Assembly: GCA_023460715.1 (NCBI GenBank)
Contig: JAEWPH010000245.1
Location: 1 to 9,682 of the forward strand
Length of the DNA stretch: 9,682 nt
Direction of reading: 5' to 3'
From: Pseudomonadota bacterium
GTDB taxonomy: Bacteria > Pseudomonadota > Gammaproteobacteria > Burkholderiales > Burkholderiaceae_C
Shown in pieces: positions 1-7,220 of the stretch. Numbering within the stretch: position 1 is the first letter of the stretch; each line of letters begins with the position of its first letter. The notes beneath the pieces were generated by a model. It ran no database searches. It saw only the letters and a program-made list of their open reading frames with translations, and had not been told where the DNA came from. Made by a program: the position numbers and the translations under genes.

Positions 1-1
1 G

Positions 2-82
2 GCCAAGGCCTCAGCGGGCCCGGTGCAGCGCCTGGCCTCTGCCGCAGGCAAGGCCTCCGGCGCCACACCTGCCGCGCACTGA
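2..82 (+). CDS. 3' end of an unidentified gene (possibly emrA-like)
   Basis: An open frame enters from the left edge and ends in TGA at 80-82. It gives 26 residues rich in Ala, Gly, Ser and Lys (ending in TPAAH), with mostly G or C at third positions, as expected for coding DNA in this genome. The piece is too short to name from sequence. By context, the gene before emrB on the same strand is often emrA (HlyD-type membrane fusion protein) or an outer-membrane efflux channel, so one of these is the best guess, by inference only. The gap to emrB is 107 bases of GC-rich DNA in which I see no convincing promoter or terminator. Confidence 0.45.
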   Translation, partial: AKASAGPVQRLASAAGKASGATPAAH

Positions 83-189
83 GCGGCTGGCCCCCACCCC
101 GCAGACTGCACGCCCCGCCGGCCCGGCCCCGCCCAGAGGGCCCCGGTGCGCGCCAGCCGTAGACACAAGCACTCCAACACCCCCTACGC

Positions 190-1755
190 ATGTCTTCCCC
201 CTCCACCAAGCCTCTGCCGCCGCCTCCGCTGGAGGGCAGCGCGCGCCTGTGGGGCACGCTGGCCCTCTCGGCCGCGACCTTCATGAACGTGCTGGACACG
301 TCGATCGCCAACGTGTCCCTGCCCGCCATCGCGGGCGACCTGGGCGTGAGCCCCACGCAGGGCACCTGGGTCATCACCAGCTTCGCCGTGGCCAACGCCA
401 TCGCGGTGCCGCTGACCGGCTGGCTGTCGCAGCGCTTCGGGCAGGTGCGCCTGTTCGTGGCCAGCGTCACGCTCTTCGTCATCGCCTCGCTGCTGTGCGG
501 CATCGCGCCCAACATGGCCACGCTCATCGCCTTCCGCGCGCTGCAGGGCTTCGTGGCCGGGCCGATGATTCCGCTGTCGCAGTCGCTGCTGCTGTCCAGC
601 TACCCGAAGGCGCTGGCCGGGCTGGCCATGGCGATGTGGTCCATGACGACGCTCATCGCGCCCGTGATGGGGCCGCTGCTGGGCGGCTGGATCACCGACA
701 ACATGACCTGGCCGTGGATCTTCTACATCAACGTGCCGGTGGGCATCGCGGCGGTGGCGGTCACCTGGGGCATCTTCCGCAACCGCGAGTCCGAGCGCCG
801 CACGCTGCCCATCGACTCCATGGGTCTGGCGCTGCTCGTCATCTGGGTGGCCGCCATGCAGGTGATGCTGGACATCGGCAAGGAGCACGACTGGTTCGAG
901 TCGCCCTGGGTGGTGGCCTGCGCCGTGGTGGCCGTGGTGGGTTTCCTCACCTTCATGGTCTGGGAGCGCGGCGAGAAGCACCCCGTGGTGGACCTGTCGC
1001 TGTTCAAGATCCGCAACTTCTGGGCCGGCGCGCTGGCCACGTCGGTGGGCTACGGCCTGTTCTTCGGCAACGTGGTGCTGCTGCCGCTGTGGCTGCAGCA
1101 GTACATGGGCTACACGGCCACCCAGGCCGGCATGGTGCTGGCACCCGTCGGCGTGCTGGCGCTGGTGCTGTCACCCATCGTGGGCAAGAACATCGCCAAG
1201 GTGGACCCGCGCCGCTTCGCCACCTTCGCCTTCCTGGTGTTCGCGCTGGTGCTGTGGATGCGCTCCAACTTCAATACCCAGGCCGACATCGCCACCATCA
1301 TGGTGCCGACCATCATCCAGGGCATCGCCATGGCGTTCTTCTTCATCCCACTGGTGACGATCACGCTGTCGGAGATCACGCCGGAGCGCATTCCGTCGGC
1401 CTCGGGGCTGTCGAACTTCATGCGCATCACGGCGGGCGCCATCGGCACGTCCATCTCGACCACGCTGTGGGAGCGCCGCGCCACGCTGCACCACGCGCAG
1501 CTGACGGAAGGGCTGCAGCAGGGCAACATCGCCGCCACCCAGGCGCTGCAGGGCCTGCAGGCGGGCGGGCTCACGCCCGAACAGGCGCTGGCGCAGGTGG
1601 AGCGGCTGGTGAACCAGCAGGCCTTCATGCTGGCGGCCAACGACATCTTCTATGCCTCGGCCGTGCTGTTCCTGCTGCTGATCCCGCTGGTGTGGCTGGC
1701 CCACCCGACCAAGCCCAGCGCCGGCAGCGCCGATGCGGCCGCGGGGGCGCACTGA
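190..1755 (+). CDS. emrB: EmrB-type DHA2 multidrug efflux transporter
   Basis: A 521-residue inner-membrane drug/proton antiporter of the major facilitator superfamily (DHA2, 14 transmembrane segments). The family pumps hydrophobic toxic compounds outward, usually through an EmrA fusion protein and an outer-membrane channel. Seen in the sequence: a Pro-rich cytoplasmic N-terminus; the LDTSIANVSLPAI motif of helix 1 (residues 35-47); motif A-like GWLSQRFGQVRLF (77-89); and the antiporter motif C region APVMGPLLGGWI (157-168). From memory, E. coli EmrB shares near-identical stretches (QGTWVITSF, VDLSLFK.RNF, HHAQLTE) and a similar length. The loop with HHAQLTE (about 494-545 of the DNA-encoded order, before the last helix) is typical of EmrB. 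No clear ribosome-binding site precedes ATG 190, but this start fits the family length. It probably belongs to an operon with the gene cut at the left edge. Confidence 0.93.
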   Translation: MSSPSTKPLPPPPLEGSARLWGTLALSAATFMNVLDTSIANVSLPAIAGDLGVSPTQGTWVITSFAVANAIAVPLTGWLSQRFGQVRLFVASVTLFVIASLLCGIAPNMATLIAFRALQGFVAGPMIPLSQSLLLSSYPKALAGLAMAMWSMTTLIAPVMGPLLGGWITDNMTWPWIFYINVPVGIAAVAVTWGIFRNRESERRTLPIDSMGLALLVIWVAAMQVMLDIGKEHDWFESPWVVACAVVAVVGFLTFMVWERGEKHPVVDLSLFKIRNFWAGALATSVGYGLFFGNVVLLPLWLQQYMGYTATQAGMVLAPVGVLALVLSPIVGKNIAKVDPRRFATFAFLVFALVLWMRSNFNTQADIATIMVPTIIQGIAMAFFFIPLVTITLSEITPERIPSASGLSNFMRITAGAIGTSISTTLWERRATLHHAQLTEGLQQGNIAATQALQGLQAGGLTPEQALAQVERLVNQQAFMLAANDIFYASAVLFLLLIPLVWLAHPTKPSAGSADAAAGAH

Positions 1756-1781
1756 CATCACACGCTCTCAGTGCACCCCAT

Positions 1782-1799
1782 CATCGTCCGGTGACGATG
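1782..1799. terminator. Hairpin between convergent emrB and GST genes
   Basis: CATCGTC (1782-1788) and GACGATG (1793-1799) form a perfect 7-bp stem around a CGGT loop. It lies in the 54-base gap between the emrB stop and the stop of the oppositely oriented GST gene, where a two-way terminator would be expected. No T-run follows on either strand, so it is not a canonical intrinsic terminator. Confidence 0.4.
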
Positions 1800-1809
1800 C
1801 GCCCCAGGG

Positions 1810-2478
1810 TTATCTCGCCAGCAAAGCGTTGCTGCGCTGCAAATGGGCGCGGAAGAGCCCCGGATATTCCTTGGATACGGCAGCCTTGACGCTTGGTCGT
1901 GCGCTGAGCTGCCTGCGCCAGGCGTCCACCTTGGGAAATTCTGCGGAACACGAAGTGCCCGTGCCTCCTTCGACAATATCGAAGTAGCGGAAGACCGGCG
2001 CAAAGACCAAGTCCACCATCCCGAAGCTCTCGCCGCCAAAGTACGGGCCGGCACCGAGGGCTTTTTCGAGGGTGCCGAGCTTCTCGGCGAGCGACGCAGT
2101 TCGCGCTGCGGCGGCGGCTTCGTCCTTGGCGTTCAAATACCCCCAGGCCTCTCCCAGCGTTGCGGTGCCGAATTCGACCCAGGCACGGTGCTGTGCCCGT
2201 GCGAATGGATCTGCGGGGTAAAGGCTCGGCCCCGGCTGGGTTTCATGCACGTACTCGCAAATCGCCATGCTTTCAAAGAGTACCTGCGATGTGCCATCGT
2301 CCTCTTGTATCTGAAGCACCGGCACCTTGCCGGTGGGCGATAGGGTCATGAACCAGTCGGGCTTGTTTTGAAGGTCGACGTCGATGCGTTCAAACGGTAC
2401 TTGCTTTTCCAGCAAGGCGATGGCCGCCCGCTGGACGAACGGACACAGTGGGTGGCTGACAAGGGTGAGCGTGGGCAT
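1810..2478 (-). CDS. Glutathione S-transferase family protein, Cys type
   Basis: A 222-residue cytosolic GST-fold protein, the normal family length. The N-terminal thioredoxin-like domain (about 1-80) has LVSHPLCPFVQRA with a CPF motif, so Cys12 is the likely active residue, as in omega- and lambda-like or DHAR-like GSTs rather than Ser/Tyr types. GKVPVL (cis-Pro53) and LFESMAICEYV (Glu69-Ser70) are the usual glutathione-binding elements. A helical C-terminal domain follows (about 90-222). Such enzymes tend to act in thiol transfer, reductive deglutathionylation or dehydroascorbate reduction; the substrate here is unknown. The open frame extends 48 codons further upstream, but that extension has no family features, so ATG 2478 is chosen although its ribosome-binding site is weak. 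It follows the SDR gene on the same strand with a 168-base gap, so co-transcription is possible but unproven. Confidence 0.88.
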   Translation of the reverse strand: MPTLTLVSHPLCPFVQRAAIALLEKQVPFERIDVDLQNKPDWFMTLSPTGKVPVLQIQEDDGTSQVLFESMAICEYVHETQPGPSLYPADPFARAQHRAWVEFGTATLGEAWGYLNAKDEAAAAARTASLAEKLGTLEKALGAGPYFGGESFGMVDLVFAPVFRYFDIVEGGTGTSCSAEFPKVDAWRRQLSARPSVKAAVSKEYPGLFRAHLQRSNALLAR

Positions 2479-2515
2479 GGTGAGATGGGGCTTGGCGTGG
2501 CATGGGTGAAGGACA

Positions 2516-2538
2516 GGGCACGAGAGGACTCCGTGCCC
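2516..2538. other. Hairpin in the gap between SDR and GST genes
   Basis: GGGCACG (2516-2522) and CGTGCCC (2532-2538) form a perfect 7-bp stem with a 9-base loop. It lies downstream of the SDR and 38 bases upstream of the GST start, both read on the minus strand. It could be a terminator-like or mRNA-leader structure. There is no U-tract, and short GC-rich stems arise often in such DNA. The rest of the 168-base gap shows no promoter I would defend. Confidence 0.3.
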
Positions 2539-2646
2539 GTCTTCGGTGTGGTGCGCCGGTGCGTATGACCTTTCAGCCTGGCCCGTTCGTGCCGGCTTGC
2601 GCCTGGCGTCAGGCCGCGGCACGGGACCCGCTCCGGCGCTGACCGA

Positions 2647-3399
<753 letters not shown>

Positions 3400-3513
3400 T
3401 GAATTCTCCTGTGAATGACGACCACCACGGCCGACAGAGACAAATGTGCGCCCATGCCATTCAATTGATAAGAACCCGATTTTGAATATGATTCATGCAA
3501 GAGCCACATGAAT
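3400..3513. promoter_or_regulatory. Divergent SDR/lysR regulatory region with ATTCA repeats
   Basis: This AT-richer spacer contains six copies of the 5-mer TGAAT or its complement ATTCA, at 3400, 3412, 3459, 3483, 3491 and 3509. Two form an inverted repeat, ATTCAA (3459-3464) and TTGAAT (3482-3487), 17 bases apart. TCAATTGA (3461-3468) is a perfect palindrome, and ATGA-T-TCAT (3488-3496) is an interrupted one. LysR-type regulators bind partly symmetrical AT-rich sites in divergent spacers, so these are candidate operators for both genes. No clear promoter for the SDR was found on the minus strand. Confidence 0.5.
3465..3492 (+). promoter_or_regulatory. Sigma70-type promoter for the LysR-type gene
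   Basis: TTGATA (3465-3470) and TATGAT (3487-3492) each match the -35 and -10 consensus at five of six positions, with a 16-base spacer. Transcription would begin near 3499, leaving a short leader before ATG 3526. The -35 box overlaps the TCAATTGA palindrome and the -10 box overlaps ATGA-T-TCAT. A regulator bound there would block its own promoter, which fits LysR-type autoregulation. Confidence 0.55.
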
Positions 3514-3515
3514 CC

Positions 3516-3520
3516 GGGAG
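3516..3520 (+). promoter_or_regulatory. Ribosome-binding site deciding the LysR start
   Basis: GGGAG lies five bases before ATG 3526. The in-frame ATG at 3508 has a weaker upstream match and would sit only about nine bases after the predicted transcription start, so 3526 is preferred. Confidence 0.55.
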
Positions 3521-3525
3521 TATCC

Positions 3526-4443
3526 ATGGACCGATTTCTTCTGATGACGTGTTTCGCTCGCGCTGTCGAGACAGGAAGTTTTTCTGCGGCGGGCCGCGAC
3601 CTGGGCCTGGGGCAGCCCAACGTCAGCCGCCACGTGGCGGCGCTTGAAGACCATCTGCAGACCCGCCTGCTGCACCGCTCCACCCGCAAACTTGCGCTCA
3701 CGCCGGAAGGCGAGCGCTATTACGCCGACATCCGCCGCATTCTCGATGCGGTGGACGAATCCGAATCGTCCTTCCGAAACACCACCGATCCTTCCGGGCT
3801 GTTGCGGGTGGCCTGCCCGACGGCCCTCGCGCACGCCTTCGTTTTGCCGTATGTGCCGGAGTTTCTGGAGCGCTACCCTCGATTGACGCTGGACCTGCAG
3901 ATCAACGATCGCTTCGTGGATTTGGTGAATGACGGCACCGAACTCGCCATTCGCATCGGAAATCTGGAAGACAGCGCCCTGCGCGCTCGCCGCATCGGTT
4001 CGTATGACCGCGTGTTCGTGGCCAGCAAGGACTATCTGGCCCGACGCGGGGTTCCGCAGACCCCCAACGACCTGCGCGACCACGACTGCGTGATCTACAC
4101 CCTGCTCACTTCCGGTGCGACCTGGCGTTTCCGAGACACCGAGATTCCGGTCTCTGGCAGGCTGCGGGTCAACTCGCCCGAGGCCGTCAGCGCAGCGGTC
4201 GCCGCAGGGCTGGGGGTGGGGCATGGACCGGCCTGGCTGTTCGAGGAAGGCTTGAAAAGCGGTCGCGTGGAATTCATCCTCAAGGGCTATGCCGCGCCTG
4301 CGGTCCCTGTACAGATCGTCTATGTCGCCAACAGATTGCTTCCGACCCGGGCCATCGTCTTCATGGATTTCATCGCGGATGTGTTTTCGAAGATTCCCGC
4401 CTTCAATCACCAGGACCGTTTGCCGGAGCTGCCGGGGCGCTGA
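3526..4443 (+). CDS. LysR-type transcriptional regulator
   Basis: A 305-residue LysR-type regulator of normal length. The N-terminal winged helix-turn-helix is clear: SFSAAGRDLGLGQPNVSRHV (about residues 18-37), then a linker helix with TRLLHRSTRKLALTPEG (about 46-62). A periplasmic-binding-protein-like effector domain follows (about 85-295), opening with GLLRVACPTALA. It resembles the large CrgA/DmlR-like group by overall pattern, and the effector cannot be told from sequence. The start is chosen from the ribosome-binding site and from MDRFLLMTCFARAVE, a usual opening for this family; starting at 3508 would add six residues. It is divergent from the SDR and so probably regulates that gene and itself. 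The gap to the convergent amidohydrolase (4444-4599) holds nothing I recognise. Confidence 0.92.
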   Translation: MDRFLLMTCFARAVETGSFSAAGRDLGLGQPNVSRHVAALEDHLQTRLLHRSTRKLALTPEGERYYADIRRILDAVDESESSFRNTTDPSGLLRVACPTALAHAFVLPYVPEFLERYPRLTLDLQINDRFVDLVNDGTELAIRIGNLEDSALRARRIGSYDRVFVASKDYLARRGVPQTPNDLRDHDCVIYTLLTSGATWRFRDTEIPVSGRLRVNSPEAVSAAVAAGLGVGHGPAWLFEEGLKSGRVEFILKGYAAPAVPVQIVYVANRLLPTRAIVFMDFIADVFSKIPAFNHQDRLPELPGR

Positions 4444-4599
4444 TGGCGCATCCGCTTGAAGCATTCCATCCGCCACCCTCGACCTTCATCTTGCGGACGG
4501 GGGGATCAACGCAGCGAGGGTTCGGAAGATCGCTCAGCGCGCATCGCCGTCATCGACGCCATCCACTGCGCCTGATCGGGCCGGGGCCACTTGCACGCG

Positions 4600-5565
4600 C
4601 TAGTCTCTCCGCGCCACGCCAAACAACCCCGCCGCGTTGTCCCACGCCACCTGGCGCGCCAGCGCCGGCGGCAGGCCGCCCAGCCACACGCGGTAGTCGG
4701 CCATGAGCGACTCGTAGTGCTGCCAGCGCTGGTTGACCCAGGTGTCCGAGCCGATCACGAAGCGCGTGGGGTACTTGGCGATCAGCGCGCGCCAGGCCGG
4801 GCACAGCTGTCCGCCGTCGCAGGTCAGCCCGGGGCGGTACGACAGCTCGCCCACCAGGCGCGGGTAGCGCGCCATGAGCGCGTCCACGCGCTCCACCGGC
4901 GCACCGCCGATGCCCGTGTGCGCCCACACCATGCGCAGCTTCTGGCCCTGCGTGGGCGAGTGCGCCATGAGGCGGTCGATGGCGTCGTCGTCCACATGGG
5001 CCAGCACCACCAGGTCGCGCTGCTCGGCCAACGCCATGAGCTTCTTCGCCACCGGGCCATCGGCATTCGAGCTGTCGTACAGGTGGAATTCGCCGATGCC
5101 GCGGTACGGCCCCGCGGGCGTGCCGCGCGCCAGTTCGGCCTGCACCATGTCGTAGATGGTCTCGTCGCGGAACCAGTTCGTGTAGTCGGCCCGGTTGCGG
5201 TACAGGCGCACGAAGGGCACGACGGTGATGCCGGCGTCCTTGGCCAGGGCGCTGCCCGCGAGCGCCAGGGAGCCGGTGTTGGGGCGCGAGTTGGCGACGA
5301 TGGCGCGCACGCCGCTGGCCTGCATGCGGGCGACCACATCGGCCGGCGGGTGTGGGCCGGTGCTGCCGTTCCAGGCTTCTTCGTTGTAATGCAGGTGCGC
5401 ATCGAACAGCGGCCCGGTGTAGCCGGCGGCGCTGGCCGTGCCGGCCGCGGCAGCCGCCCAGGCCGCCACGACCAAAAACATAGCTGCTTGCGCGCTCCCT
5501 GACTGGGCCAGAGCCCGAAAAGGCTTGAAACCCACCCCTGCTGCGCTGCGCGCCCCGGCCCGCAT
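4600..5565 (-). CDS. Exported amidohydrolase-family (TIM-barrel) protein
   Basis: A metal-dependent hydrolase of the amidohydrolase_2 type, 321 residues from ATG 5565. Seen: FDAHLHY with the HxH metal pair (His57, His59), GEFH with Glu159, AHVDDD (His190), WAHTG (His216) and GSDTW (Asp274), in the order expected for this barrel. A hydrophobic Ala-rich stretch (about 28-42) followed by TASAA suggests a Sec signal and a periplasmic location, unusual for the superfamily. Start choice is open. ATG 5565 is four bases after the upstream hydrolase stop and gives a long basic leader encoded partly by a repeat. ATG 5481 gives 293 residues, beginning at the repeat edge with no basic residues. The open frame also extends to 5685, but that part overlaps the hydrolase gene. 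The substrate is unknown; the neighbour suggests hydrolysis of a lactone or ester-like compound. Confidence 0.82.
   Translation of the reverse strand: MRAGARSAAGVGFKPFRALAQSGSAQAAMFLVVAAWAAAAAGTASAAGYTGPLFDAHLHYNEEAWNGSTGPHPPADVVARMQASGVRAIVANSRPNTGSLALAGSALAKDAGITVVPFVRLYRNRADYTNWFRDETIYDMVQAELARGTPAGPYRGIGEFHLYDSSNADGPVAKKLMALAEQRDLVVLAHVDDDAIDRLMAHSPTQGQKLRMVWAHTGIGGAPVERVDALMARYPRLVGELSYRPGLTCDGGQLCPAWRALIAKYPTRFVIGSDTWVNQRWQHYESLMADYRVWLGGLPPALARQVAWDNAAGLFGVARRD
5474..5515 (-). repeat. Short dispersed repeat, copy 1
   Basis: Read on the minus strand, this 42-base stretch aligns without gaps to copy 2 (8563-8604), with 26 identical positions by hand count. They include GCGCA(A/T)GCAGCTA, where 12 of 13 bases agree, a GG/GC-CTCT start and a terminal T-run. 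Both copies read in the direction of transcription between two co-oriented genes. It resembles a spacer sequence I recall from Comamonadaceae genomes (AGCTGCTTGCGC... ending in GAG or AGGC). Here it lies inside the open frame of the amidohydrolase leader. Confidence 0.6.
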
Positions 5566-5569
5566 GGCG

Positions 5570-6262
5570 TCAGCCCACGTGCTTGGCGAAGAAGGCCAGC
5601 GTGCGTTCGCGCGCGGCGATGGCCGCGGCCTCGTCGTAGGAGCCGCGCTGGTCGCAGTTGAAGCCGTGGTCGGCGTCGTACACATGCACCTCCACCTCGG
5701 GGTGGGCGCGCCCGAAGGCCTGCACGCTGTCGAGCGGGATGAAATGGTCGTGGCTGCCGAAGTGCGCCAGCACCGGCACGCGCGGCGTGCGCGACACCTC
5801 GGCGCCAGAGGTCATCCCGCCGCCGTAGTAGCAGACGGCCGCGGCCAGGCCGTTCAGCTCGCAGGCGGCGCGCCAGGTCAGCAGGCCGCCCCAGCAAAAG
5901 CCGACGATGCCGACCTTGAGGCCGCCCGACAGCTGCGCCGCGTGGTCGATGGCGGCCTGGATGTCCGGCAGCACGCCGGTGCCGGGCAGCGACTCGGTCC
6001 GCGCCTTGAGGGCGATGCCGGCCTCCATATCCTGCGCGCTGTAGCCCAGCTCCACGTTCGGCTCCACGCGGGCAAAGGTGGCGGGCGCCACCGTCACATA
6101 GCCGCGCGCGGCCAGCCGCTCGGCCACGGCGCGGATGTGCGCGTTAACGCCGAAGATCTCCTGCAGCACCACGACGGCGCCGCGCACCGGGCCCTCGGGC
6201 TGCACCACCCAGGCGGGCAGCTGGAAACCGTCGGCCGATGTCAGATCCACGAAACTGCCCAT
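5570..6262 (-). CDS. Dienelactone hydrolase family protein
   Basis: A 230-residue cytosolic alpha/beta hydrolase of the dienelactone hydrolase family, which opens lactone rings, classically dienelactone to maleylacetate in chloroaromatic breakdown. Seen: QEIFGVN (Glu36), nucleophile GFCWGG with Cys123, GSHDHFIP with Asp172, and YDADHGFN with His199. This is the Cys-Asp-His triad of the family, with Cys at the same residue number I recall for the Pseudomonas enzyme. Length is normal. ATG 6262 is set by AAGGAG (6270-6275) seven bases upstream; the longer open frame upstream lacks family features. Its TGA is four bases from the possible start of the amidohydrolase, so the two may be translationally coupled. 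No chlorocatechol-pathway genes are visible here, so a general lactone or ester substrate is as likely. It is divergent from the ygfF-like gene. Confidence 0.92.
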   Translation of the reverse strand: MGSFVDLTSADGFQLPAWVVQPEGPVRGAVVVLQEIFGVNAHIRAVAERLAARGYVTVAPATFARVEPNVELGYSAQDMEAGIALKARTESLPGTGVLPDIQAAIDHAAQLSGGLKVGIVGFCWGGLLTWRAACELNGLAAAVCYYGGGMTSGAEVSRTPRVPVLAHFGSHDHFIPLDSVQAFGRAHPEVEVHVYDADHGFNCDQRGSYDEAAAIAARERTLAFFAKHVG

Positions 6263-6364
6263 GCTGTTGCTCCTTGCGATGTGGTGAAAAGGGGAAGGCC
6301 GGCTGAAGCGCCGCAGCGCTGCAAGCAGCTTTCGCGCCCGGGCGGGATTCCCGGGGCGGCAGCG

Positions 6365-6390
6365 GCCGCCGGCTGCCACAGCCGGGCGGC
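6365..6390. other. Strong hairpin in the divergent DLH/ygfF spacer
   Basis: GCCGCCGGCTG (6365-6375) pairs with CAGCCGG-GCGGC (6379-6390) in an 11-bp stem with one bulged G and a three-base loop (CCA). It sits in the 202-base spacer between the two divergent genes and could fold in the leader of the DLH transcript or act as a protein site. There is no U-tract. I saw no promoter in this GC-rich spacer that I would defend; TAATGC at 6400-6405 is a weak -10-like element only. Confidence 0.4.
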
Positions 6391-6452
6391 GCAATGCTGT
6401 AATGCGGAACTTCCTTCCGGCGACCCGGCGCCCGGCCATGCGGCATTCTTGC

Positions 6453-6457
6453 AGGAG
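6453..6457 (+). promoter_or_regulatory. Ribosome-binding site for the TTG start of the ygfF-like gene
   Basis: AGGAG lies seven bases before the in-frame TTG at 6465. The preceding in-frame ATGs (6402, 6438) lack such a site and would add residues without family features. Confidence 0.7.
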
Positions 6458-6464
6458 ACAGGTT

Positions 6465-7220
6465 TTGGACAAAGCGGCGAAAGTAGCAATCGTGACCGGC
6501 GGTAGCCGGGGCATCGGCGCGGCCACCGCGCTGCTGGCCGCGCGCCAGGGGTGGGCCGTGGCCGTCAACTACGCGCAGCAGGCCGGCGCGGCCGAGGCCG
6601 TGGTGCGGCAGATCCGCGAGGCGGGCGGCACCGCCATCGCCGTGCAGGGCGACGTGGCCGTCGAGGCCGATGTGGTCGCCCTGTTCGAGAGCGTGGACCG
6701 GCAGCTGGGCCGCGTGACCGCCCTGGTCAACAATGCCGGCGTGGTGGCCCCGCCGGCGCGCGTGGACGAAGTGACCGCCGAGCGCCTGCGCCGCCTCTTC
6801 GACATCAACGTGCTGGGCAGCTTCTTCTGCGCCCGCGAGGCCGTCAAACGCATGAGCACGAAGCACGGCGGCGCGGGCGGCAGCATCGTCAACGTGTCCA
6901 GCGCGGCGGCGCGCCTGGGCTCGGCCCACCAGTATGTGGACTACGCGGCCACCAAGGGCGCGATCGACACGCTGACCATCGGCCTGGCGCGCGAGGTCGC
7001 AGCCGAGGGCATCCGCGTGAACGCGGTGCGCCCGGGCGTGATCGACACCGACATCCACGCCAGCGGTGGCCTGCCCGACCGCGTGCGCGACCTGGCGCCC
7101 AAGATCCCCATGGGCCGCGGCGGCACGGCCGAGGAAGTGGCCGAAGCCATCGTCTGGCTGATGGGCGACGCCTCGCCCTTCACCACCATGGCGCTGGTGG
7201 ATATCTCTGGAGCCCTCTGA
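6465..7220 (+). CDS. ygfF: YgfF-like SDR oxidoreductase, TTG start
   Basis: A 251-residue classical short-chain dehydrogenase. From memory it matches E. coli YgfF over long stretches: VTGGSRGIGAATALL, AREAVKRM, RLGS..YVDYAA.KGAIDTLT, IRVN.VRPG.I, ASGG.P.RV and GG.AEEVA.AIVWL. Seen: TGGSRGIG (residues 11-18), NNAG (89-92), Asp63 in QGDV, catalytic Ser145/Ser146, Tyr160 and Lys164. YgfF is annotated as a glucose-1-dehydrogenase-like protein, but its real substrate is unclear. The start is a TTG at 6465, supported by AGGAG at 6453-6457 and by the usual distance to the cofactor motif. The C-terminus reads FTTMALVDISGAL, lacking the TG and terminal GG usual in the family (compare TGS..D..GG). The TGA shares one base with the marC-like ATG (TGATG), so the genes are coupled. 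Confidence 0.85.
   Translation: MDKAAKVAIVTGGSRGIGAATALLAARQGWAVAVNYAQQAGAAEAVVRQIREAGGTAIAVQGDVAVEADVVALFESVDRQLGRVTALVNNAGVVAPPARVDEVTAERLRRLFDINVLGSFFCAREAVKRMSTKHGGAGGSIVNVSSAAARLGSAHQYVDYAATKGAIDTLTIGLAREVAAEGIRVNAVRPGVIDTDIHASGGLPDRVRDLAPKIPMGRGGTAEEVAEAIVWLMGDASPFTTMALVDISGAL

Noticed and set aside
125..142. GGCCC/GGGCC hairpin before emrB
   Set aside because: A five-base stem in very GC-rich DNA is expected by chance, and no T-run follows.
249..1889. Long plus-strand open frame (546 codons) in a second frame over emrB
   Set aside because: Its translation is His/Arg/Gly/Ala-rich low-complexity sequence with no family pattern, typical of a shadow frame in high-GC coding DNA; the EmrB frame explains the region.
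1843..2343. Plus-strand open frame of 166 codons opposite the GST
   Set aside because: No recognisable motif and no good ribosome-binding site; the GST frame on the minus strand is convincing.
4443..4706. Possible small plus-strand gene after the LysR gene
   Set aside because: Its Pro/Arg-rich product has no recognisable motif, it overlaps the end of the amidohydrolase, and its start has no ribosome-binding site distinct from the LysR end.
4591..6505. Plus-strand open frames opposite the amidohydrolase and DLH genes, one crossing both genes
   Set aside because: The minus strand carries full active-site motifs of two known families; the plus-strand products are repetitive shadow sequence.
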